Origin: Opitutaceae bacterium | GTDB taxonomy: Bacteria > Verrucomicrobiota > Verrucomicrobiia > Opitutales > Opitutaceae | Assembly: GCA_029979145.1 (NCBI GenBank) | Contig: JAPOIC010000167.1 | Coordinates: forward strand, 1-5,142 | Length of the DNA stretch: 5,142 nucleotides | Reading direction: 5' to 3' | In this document: positions 1 to 5,142 of the stretch, in pieces | Layout of the letters: every line of letters begins with the position of its first letter | Position numbering within the stretch: position 1 is the first letter of the stretch | Made by a program: the position numbers and the translations under genes | The notes under the pieces: model-generated | Databases searched by the model: none | Seen by the model: only the letters and a program-made list of their open reading frames with translations | What the model was told of the DNA's origin: nothing

Positions 1-209
1 CGGCACCCCCCGCGGAGGCCCCCGACCGCCACTACCGGCTCGGCGCAGTGCCGATTTCCACCTACGTCGAATTGCAGAAGCAATACCTCGATGCCGTTGA
101 AGGCCTGCTCGACACCAAGAAGGAAGCACTCGAAGCAGCGGCGCAACTGGAACTGCTGACCGGCTTGCCGTTGCCGCTCGCGCGCACCACCACGGAGGAG
201 CCGAAATGA
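1..209 (+). CDS. TolC/CzcC-family outer-membrane efflux protein, C-terminal fragment (5' end outside window)
   Basis: Partial gene: the open frame enters from the window's left edge (first full codon at base 3) and ends at TGA 207-209, leaving 68 residues. The visible protein contains VPISTYVELQKQYLDAVEG followed by a charged, Ala/Leu-rich helix ending in LELLTGLPLP. This matches the last coiled-coil helix of the outer-membrane factor family (TolC, CusC, CzcC), where a long amphipathic helix ends in a 'LE.L.G' motif close to the C-terminus. Such proteins form trimeric channels through the outer membrane and periplasm and serve as exit ducts for RND pumps. Its stop overlaps the start of the adaptor-like gene (ATGA, 206-209), and an RND pump gene lies downstream, supporting a CzcC/CusC-like role. 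With only the tail visible, the substrate class comes from context alone. Family assignment is fairly secure; the exact subfamily is not. Confidence 0.8.
   Translation, partial: APPAEAPDRHYRLGAVPISTYVELQKQYLDAVEGLLDTKKEALEAAAQLELLTGLPLPLARTTTEEPK
194..200 (+). promoter_or_regulatory. Ribosome binding site for the adaptor-like gene
   Basis: GGAGGAG at 194-200 is a near-perfect Shine-Dalgarno sequence, five bases before the ATG at 206. It lies inside the last codons of the upstream TolC-like gene and fixes the start of the overlapping adaptor-like gene. It is the only strong Shine-Dalgarno site before a start codon in this window. Confidence 0.75.
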
Positions 210-1006
210 ATCCACTCCGCTCCATCGCGCTTCTTCCAGCGCTGCTCCTGGCGTCCTCGCTCTTGGTCGGTTGCGGCGATAGGGAGGGAGACGGCCACGA
301 TCATGCTAAGGAGGAGGCCCACGGAAAAGACGATGGGCACGGGCACGGCGAGGAATCGCCTTCTGGCGCATCGTTCAAGGCGGGCAAAGGGGTCATCGTT
401 ACCGAGGAAACCAAAAAGCTGCTCGGTATTGAAGTCGTCGACGTGTCGGAGCGGAAACTGCCGAACCAGGTCCGCTTCACCGTTCAGGTCTTCGGCGAGA
501 AGCACCATCACCTGCTGAATCCCGAAGATCACACCGGCTGCGACGTGCATGGGTCGGGTTTCGTCTCCACCAACACCGCTGTCATCCTGAAGTCCGGCCA
601 AGCGGTGGAGTTGTTCAAGAACACGAACGTCCCGCTCGGTGGAGTCGTGCTCTCGGTGCAAAAGGCCCTGGCACTTGGCGAATCAGAAATCGTCATCGGC
701 GTGTCGAACGCTACAGCCACGCTCACGGTTGGCGAGTTTGTCCCGGCACGTATCAGCCTTCCGCGCGAGGAGGCGGTCCCAGTCATTCCCCAAACCGCAC
801 TGCTCCGCACGACCGAAGGCACGTTCGTTTATGCCGTCAATGGCGACGCCTACTTCCGCACTGCCGTCAAGGTCGGCGCGGAGGCGGAAGGCTGGGTGGA
901 AATTGCGGACGGGCTGCTGGCGGGCGATGCCGTTGTGACCAAGCCGGTGCAAACCCTCTGGCTTATCGAGCTTCGCGCGACCAAGGGCGGCGGACACTCG
1001 CACTGA
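206..1006 (+). CDS. Short His-rich RND periplasmic adaptor-like lipoprotein (CzcB/CusB-related)
   Basis: Encodes 266 residues, predicted periplasmic and lipid-anchored. A signal sequence (residues 1-22) ends in the lipobox LVGC with Cys23 as the acylation site. Next comes a His/Asp/Glu-rich linker (about 28-50; H31, H33, H39, H45, H47). Residues about 85-97 resemble the first strand of the adaptor core. About 125-186 resemble the beta-barrel domain, ending in VGEFVPARISLP, and about 190-256 the membrane-proximal domain (VPVIPQTALL, then a DGLLAGDAVVTKP stretch). RND adaptors usually run about 350-500 residues. This one lacks the lipoyl/biotinyl halves and the alpha-hairpin that normally contact TolC. 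In their place is a short segment with H100-H102, H109, C112 and H115, a possible metal site. The C-terminus ends GGGHSH. The start is supported by a strong ribosome binding site and the ATGA overlap with the TolC-like gene. By context it partners the CzcA-like pump. It could instead be a periplasmic metal-delivery protein derived from an adaptor. The frame is intact, so simple decay is unlikely. Confidence 0.8.
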   Translation: MNPLRSIALLPALLLASSLLVGCGDREGDGHDHAKEEAHGKDDGHGHGEESPSGASFKAGKGVIVTEETKKLLGIEVVDVSERKLPNQVRFTVQVFGEKHHHLLNPEDHTGCDVHGSGFVSTNTAVILKSGQAVELFKNTNVPLGGVVLSVQKALALGESEIVIGVSNATATLTVGEFVPARISLPREEAVPVIPQTALLRTTEGTFVYAVNGDAYFRTAVKVGAEAEGWVEIADGLLAGDAVVTKPVQTLWLIELRATKGGGHSH

Positions 1007-1014
1007 GACACGCC

Positions 1015-3255
1015 ATGAGCCACCCCCCCAAATCATCGTCCGCCTGCGCGACCGACTGCTGCGCGGCTCCGGCTCCGGTCGCCCCGCCGACTGCGTCGAT
1101 CACCGGCCCGCAGACGTTGCTTCGCGTGGCCGGAATGGATTGTGCGGATGAAGTGGAGGTGGTGAACCGCGTCCTAAAACCGCTGCCCGGCGTGCGCGAC
1201 GTGCAGGTCAATCTGATGGCGGGCACCGTCACCGTGGCGCACACCGCCGAAGTCTCACCGGAGTCGTTGGTCGAGGCGTTGGGACGCAACGGACTCCGCG
1301 CCACAGTAGCGAACGCCCACGAGCGCCCGGCGACGGCATCGGAGGCGCAGCACGGTCGCATCATTTCCGTCGCGCTGTCTGGCGCGTTCACCGGGCTGGG
1401 ACTGGCGCTGCAATGGCTTCACGCCGAACCGGCCGTTTTGAAGCTCACAGTGTTCGGCGTTGCCATCGTCGCGGGCGGCTGGTTCATCGCGCCCAAGGCG
1501 CTCGGCGCGCTGCGACGCCGTTCGCTCGACATGAACGTGCTGATGACCGTCGCCGTGGCGGGCGCGATGGCCGTGAGCGAATGGGGCGAAGGCGCGGCGG
1601 TCGTGTTCCTCTTCGCGCTTTCCGAACTGCTCGAAGCGTTCAGCGTGGCGCGGGCGCGACGGGCCATCCAGTCGTTGATGGAACTCACGCCGGAAACGGC
1701 GCTGGTGAAAGAGGGCGAATCCTTGCGCGAGGTCGCAGTCACGGAAGTCGCCGTGGGCCGCGTCATCGCCGTGAAGTCCGGCGCACGAGTGCCGCTCGAT
1801 GGCGAAGTCGTGGCAGGCGGCTCGGCGGTGAATCAAGCGCCCATCACCGGCGAGTCCATGCCGGTGGAAAAGAAGCCGGGTGACGGCGTGTTCGCGGGTA
1901 GCATCAACGGGGAAGGTTCGCTCGACGTGCGTGTGAGCAAGCCCGCGAGCGATTCCACGCTCGCCCGCATCATTCATCTCGTGAGCGAGGCGCAGTCGCA
2001 GAAAGCGCCTTCGCAACGGTTCGTGGACACGTTCGCCCGCTACTACACCCCGGCGGTGTTCGTCGTCGCGCTGCTGGTGTGGCTGGTGCCGCCTTTGGTC
2101 TTCGCGGGTGCGTGGCCGGTCTGGACGTATCGGGCGCTGGTGTTGCTCGTCATCGCCTGCCCGTGTGCGCTGGTCATCTCGACGCCGGTGTCCATCGTGT
2201 CGGGACTCACGGCGCTGGCGCGGCGCGGCGTGCTCGTCAAGGGTGGGGCGTATCTCGAAGCCATCGGCAAACTGCGCGTGTTGGCCGTGGACAAGACCGG
2301 CACTATCACCGAGGGCCGTCCGCGTGTGACGCAAACTCTTCTGCGAGCCGCCAAGGATGAAACCGAACTCCTACGCGTCGCCGCGGCGATTGACGCGCAC
2401 TCCGAGCATCCGCTCGCCAAGGCCGTCGTGGAAGCGGCACAGCAACGCAAGGTCTCCTTCACTCGCGCCACAAATTATCAGGCCCGCACCGGCAAGGGCG
2501 CGGAAGGCGATGTGGACGGCCACGCTTACTTTGTCGGCAACCACCGCTTCGCGCACGAACTCGGCGTCTGCTCTAACGACCTGGAGCGGCAGCTTGCGGA
2601 GATTGAAGCGCAGGCTCAGTCCGTCGTTGTGGTCGGGCATCGTCCGCACGCCGATTGCGCGGGTGAAGTGCTCGGCGTGCTGGCGGTGGGCGACACGGTG
2701 CGGGCCAACGCGGCCGCGGCCATTCGCGCCCTGCACGCGGCGGGCATCCGCAAGGTCGTCATGCTCAGTGGCGACAATCAGCGCACCGTGGACGCCATCG
2801 CGAAGCAGGTCGGCATTGACGAAGCCCACGGCGACCTACTGCCCGACCAGAAGATTGAGCGCGTGCGCGCCTTGCTCGCAGAACACGCGCACGTCGGGAT
2901 GATTGGCGACGGCGTGAACGACGCCCCGGCGATGGCTGCCGCGAGCGTTGGCATCGCGATGGGCGCGGCGGGCACGGACACGGCCATCGAAACCGCCGAC
3001 ATGGCGCTCATGCAGGACGACCTCAGCAAAGTTGCCGAGGCCATTCATCTCGGTCGCCGCGCCATGCACGTGATTCAGGTGAACATCATTTTCGCGCTGG
3101 CAGTGAAGGCGGTTTTCCTCGTCCTCGCGTTTCTCGGCTACACGAGTCTCTGGCTGGCGATTCTCGCGGACACCGGCGCCACGCTCGTTGTCATCGTCAA
3201 CGCGTTGCGGCTGTTGAAATCACCCAAGGCGACCACGCCAGAAACTCCCATTTGA
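1015..3255 (+). CDS. zntA: P1B-type heavy-metal-translocating ATPase (Zn2+/Cd2+/Pb2+ type, ZntA/CadA-like)
   Basis: Complete 746-residue inner-membrane pump that uses ATP to export divalent metal from cytoplasm to periplasm. Order of parts: Cys-rich N-terminal tail (C11, C15, C16); one HMA domain (about 35-97) with GMDCADE at 40-46; four membrane helices (about 117-208); actuator domain with phosphatase motif TGES (278-281); TM5 (about 344-366); TM6 with CPC (382-384); phosphorylation motif DKTGT (Asp426); nucleotide-binding SEHPLA (463-468); hinge GDGVND (631-636); TM7-TM8 (about 687-733). TM7 has Lys698 in NIIFALAVK and TM8 has Asp719 in ADTGA. This Lys/Asp pair is the known P1B-2 signature (equivalent to the ZntA residues) and argues for Zn/Cd/Pb rather than Cu/Ag. 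All catalytic motifs are intact and length is normal. The HMA loop has one Cys instead of the usual CxxC, a variant known in some Zn/Cd pumps. The gene starts 8 bases after the adaptor-like gene with no strong Shine-Dalgarno, so translation may be coupled. The symbol denotes the ZntA/CadA class; zntA and cadA cannot be separated by sequence here. Confidence 0.95.
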   Translation: MSHPPKSSSACATDCCAAPAPVAPPTASITGPQTLLRVAGMDCADEVEVVNRVLKPLPGVRDVQVNLMAGTVTVAHTAEVSPESLVEALGRNGLRATVANAHERPATASEAQHGRIISVALSGAFTGLGLALQWLHAEPAVLKLTVFGVAIVAGGWFIAPKALGALRRRSLDMNVLMTVAVAGAMAVSEWGEGAAVVFLFALSELLEAFSVARARRAIQSLMELTPETALVKEGESLREVAVTEVAVGRVIAVKSGARVPLDGEVVAGGSAVNQAPITGESMPVEKKPGDGVFAGSINGEGSLDVRVSKPASDSTLARIIHLVSEAQSQKAPSQRFVDTFARYYTPAVFVVALLVWLVPPLVFAGAWPVWTYRALVLLVIACPCALVISTPVSIVSGLTALARRGVLVKGGAYLEAIGKLRVLAVDKTGTITEGRPRVTQTLLRAAKDETELLRVAAAIDAHSEHPLAKAVVEAAQQRKVSFTRATNYQARTGKGAEGDVDGHAYFVGNHRFAHELGVCSNDLERQLAEIEAQAQSVVVVGHRPHADCAGEVLGVLAVGDTVRANAAAAIRALHAAGIRKVVMLSGDNQRTVDAIAKQVGIDEAHGDLLPDQKIERVRALLAEHAHVGMIGDGVNDAPAMAAASVGIAMGAAGTDTAIETADMALMQDDLSKVAEAIHLGRRAMHVIQVNIIFALAVKAVFLVLAFLGYTSLWLAILADTGATLVVIVNALRLLKSPKATTPETPI

Positions 3256-3259
3256 ACCT

Positions 3260-5142
3260 ATGCTGAACCGTCTCCTTGAGTTTTCCGTCCGCCAGCGTGT
3301 TTTCGTGCTACTGGCGACGCTCGTTCTCGTCGGCATCGGTGTCTGGTCTGCGTTGCGGCTGCCGATTGATGCGGTGCCGGACATCACCAATGTCCAGGTG
3401 CAGATCAACACTGCCGTCCCCGCGTTCGCGCCGGAGGAAATTGAGAAACTCGTCACCTTCCCCATCGAGAACGAAATGGCAGGCATTCCCGGCCTCACGG
3501 AGTTGCGCTCCCTGTCCAAGTTCGGACTGTCACAGATCAACCTCATCTTCGAGGACGGCGCGGACATCTACCGTTCAAGGCAACTCGTCAGCGAACGGTT
3601 GCAGACGGTGATTGATGAACTGCCGGTGGGCCTCACGCCCAAGCTCGCGCCCATCAGCACGGGGTTGGGCGAGATTTATTACTACGTGGTCGAATACGAA
3701 AAGGGTGCGACCAACCTGCCGCCGACCCGCGAGGCGCAGTTGATGGAGCTGAAGCTGATCCACGATTACCTCATCAAGCCTCGCCTCCGTTCGACGCCCG
3801 GCCTCGCCGAGGTCAATGTGAGCGGCGGCTACGAGAAGCAAATCGTCATTCAACCCAATCCGGACAAGCTCAAAAGCGTCGGCATGTCTTTCAGCGAAAT
3901 CGCGGAAGCCATCGGCGAGAATGTCGAGAATGCGGGCGGCAGCGTCATCCAACTTGGAGGGGAAACGTTGACGGTGCGGGCCGCCGGTCGCGTGCAGACC
4001 GTGGAGGAGATTGAACGATTGCCGCTGAAGTTCGGTTCGCGGGCCACACCGTTGCGCGTGCGCGACGTGGCGGAGGTGGGCATTGGCAAGGCCGTCCGCA
4101 CCGGCACGGCGACCTACAACGGCGAAGAAGCATTGCTGGGCGCGGCGCTGATGCTCGCAGGGGAGAACAGCCGCCTCGTTGCGAAGCGGGTGGATGAAAA
4201 GCTCAAGGAGATTCAGCCCAAGCTTCCGGCGGGCGTTACGATCATTCCCGTCTATGACCGCACCGTGCTCGTGGATCGCACCATTCGCACGGTAGAAATG
4301 AGTTTGTTCGAGGGCGCGGTTCTCGTCGTCGTTGTGCTGCTTGTCATGCTCGGCAACTGGCGCGCAGCGCTCATCGTTGCGCTGGCCATCCCGTTGTCGC
4401 TGCTGTTCGCAATGACCGGAATGGTGCAGAGCGGCGTCTCCGGTAACCTGATGAGCCTGGGCGCGATCGACTTCGGCCTCATCGTGGACGGCGCTGTGGT
4501 GATGGTGGAGAACATCATCCGTCACCTCGCGGAGAAACAGCAAAGGCTCAAACGTCGGCTCACCGCGACGGAGCGCTCGCATGAAGTGCTCGTGGCGGCC
4601 AAGGAAGTCGCCAGCCCGATGTTCTTCGGCGTGTGCATCATTACCGTCGTCTATTTTCCGATTCTCGCACTGACCGGCATTGAGGGGAAGATGTTCAAGC
4701 CGATGGCCATCACGGTCATCTTCGCGCTGGTCGGTTCGATGGCGCTGGCCCTCACCCTCATGCCCGCGCTCTGCTCGTGGCTGCTCGGTGGGAACATCAA
4801 GGAGAAAGACAGCTTCCTCGTTACCTGGGCCAAGGTGGCCTACACTCCCATCCTCCGTTTCGCGCTGGGCTTTCGCTGGGTCGTCACGGGCGCGGCAGTG
4901 GCCCTGTTCATTTTGGCGGTCGTTGTATTCACCCGGCTCGGCGCGGAGTTCGTCCCGCAACTCGACGAAGGCTCATTTGCCACGCACATGATCCGCACCA
5001 CGAGCATCGGCATTGACGCCAGCGTGGACATGCAGAAGCGGGGCGAAAAGCTGCTGCTGGAGAAGTTCCCGGAGGTTGCCTATACGTTCAGTCGGCTCGG
5101 AACGGCGGAGATTGCGAGCGACCCGATGGGCGTGAACGTCGC
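3260..5142 (+). CDS. czcA: HME-family RND heavy-metal efflux pump, CzcA-like, N-terminal 627 residues (3' end outside window)
   Basis: The frame opens with ATG at 3260 and stays open to the window end, giving 627 residues, about 60% of the usual 1,030-1,060 for CzcA/CusA proteins. It encodes the inner-membrane, proton-driven pump that captures metal mainly from the periplasm and passes it to an adaptor and outer-membrane channel. Visible parts: TM1 (about 13-33); the conserved start of the first porter loop, RLPIDAVPDITNVQVQIN (33-50); the porter region to about 340; TM2 (about 345-364); TM3 (368-390); TM4 (about 396-418) with DFGLIVDGAVVMVEN; TM5-TM6 (about 448-508); TM7 (about 537-560); and the start of the second porter loop. 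In TM4, Asp404, Asp410 and Glu417 match the proton-relay residues of CzcA. The 'DFG...DGA...VEN' form is the divalent-cation (Zn/Co/Cd/Ni) version, unlike the Cu/Ag version of CusA. The start lies 4 bases after the ATPase stop with no visible Shine-Dalgarno, suggesting translational coupling. The truncation is a window-edge effect. Confidence 0.95.
   Translation, partial: MLNRLLEFSVRQRVFVLLATLVLVGIGVWSALRLPIDAVPDITNVQVQINTAVPAFAPEEIEKLVTFPIENEMAGIPGLTELRSLSKFGLSQINLIFEDGADIYRSRQLVSERLQTVIDELPVGLTPKLAPISTGLGEIYYYVVEYEKGATNLPPTREAQLMELKLIHDYLIKPRLRSTPGLAEVNVSGGYEKQIVIQPNPDKLKSVGMSFSEIAEAIGENVENAGGSVIQLGGETLTVRAAGRVQTVEEIERLPLKFGSRATPLRVRDVAEVGIGKAVRTGTATYNGEEALLGAALMLAGENSRLVAKRVDEKLKEIQPKLPAGVTIIPVYDRTVLVDRTIRTVEMSLFEGAVLVVVVLLVMLGNWRAALIVALAIPLSLLFAMTGMVQSGVSGNLMSLGAIDFGLIVDGAVVMVENIIRHLAEKQQRLKRRLTATERSHEVLVAAKEVASPMFFGVCIITVVYFPILALTGIEGKMFKPMAITVIFALVGSMALALTLMPALCSWLLGGNIKEKDSFLVTWAKVAYTPILRFALGFRWVVTGAAVALFILAVVVFTRLGAEFVPQLDEGSFATHMIRTTSIGIDASVDMQKRGEKLLLEKFPEVAYTFSRLGTAEIASDPMGVNV

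Noticed and set aside
62..661. Minus-strand open frame (199 codons) across the TolC-like end and adaptor gene
   Set aside because: It spans two real overlapping + strand genes, has no visible ribosome binding site or known domain, and the + strand frames carry clear family motifs.
206..1006. Adaptor-like gene as a decayed pseudogene
   Set aside because: It has an intact frame, strong Shine-Dalgarno, a proper lipobox and coherent beta-barrel and membrane-proximal segments; the shortness looks like a real architecture, though a past in-frame deletion cannot be excluded.
1255..2334. Minus-strand open frame (359 codons) opposite the ATPase gene
   Set aside because: Antisense to the ATPase actuator and membrane region; its Arg/His-rich low-complexity composition shows no domain, so it is a shadow of the real gene.
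3256..3259. Terminator or promoter between the ATPase and RND genes
   Set aside because: Only four bases separate the genes, and I see no GC-rich hairpin with a T tract around the junction.
3575..4960. Long minus-strand open frame (461 codons) opposite the RND pump gene
   Set aside because: It lies wholly antisense to the well-conserved CzcA-like coding sequence, and its translation is rich in Arg, His, Glu and Asp with no recognisable domain, which is typical of an antisense frame in GC-rich DNA.
3260..5142. CusA-type Cu+/Ag+ specificity for the RND pump
   Set aside because: The TM4 motif is the CzcA form (DFG, DGA, VEN), not the CusA form. The Met residues near the second porter loop (for example M577) do not sit in a CusA-like context.

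Overview
The window is GC-rich (by eye, not counted) and almost entirely coding on the + strand. It holds four consecutive, tightly packed genes of a divalent heavy-metal efflux operon. No RNA gene, mobile element, CRISPR array, terminator or long intergenic stretch is visible. The outer-membrane components imply a Gram-negative (diderm) host. The style of the TolC C-terminus, the unusually short adaptor and the scarcity of Shine-Dalgarno sites remind me of Verrucomicrobiota/Planctomycetota-type bacteria, but that placement is an impression, not a demonstrated fact.

Layout: (1) positions 1-209 carry the C-terminal 68 residues of a TolC/CzcC-type outer-membrane efflux protein, cut by the window edge. 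(2) 206-1006 encodes a 266-residue periplasmic adaptor-like lipoprotein, His-rich and lacking the lipoyl and alpha-hairpin regions of ordinary RND adaptors. It overlaps gene 1 by ATGA. (3) 1015-3255 encodes a complete 746-residue P1B-type heavy-metal ATPase with Zn/Cd/Pb-type (P1B-2) membrane residues. (4) 3260 to the window end carries the first 627 residues of an HME-family RND pump of CzcA type, truncated only by the window edge. Gene junctions are -4, +8 and +4 bases, which strongly suggests one transcript whose promoter lies upstream of the window.

How they would work together (inference from family knowledge): the ATPase moves Zn2+/Cd2+/Pb2+ from cytoplasm to periplasm. The CzcA-like pump, the adaptor-like lipoprotein and the TolC-like channel would then move metal from the periplasm out of the cell. 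Both transporters independently carry residues that point to divalent cations rather than Cu+/Ag+. The most unusual element is the minimal, His/Cys-decorated adaptor. The placement of the ATPase gene between adaptor and pump genes and the single-Cys metal-binding domain of the ATPase are secondary points of interest. I found no convincing wholly new system.
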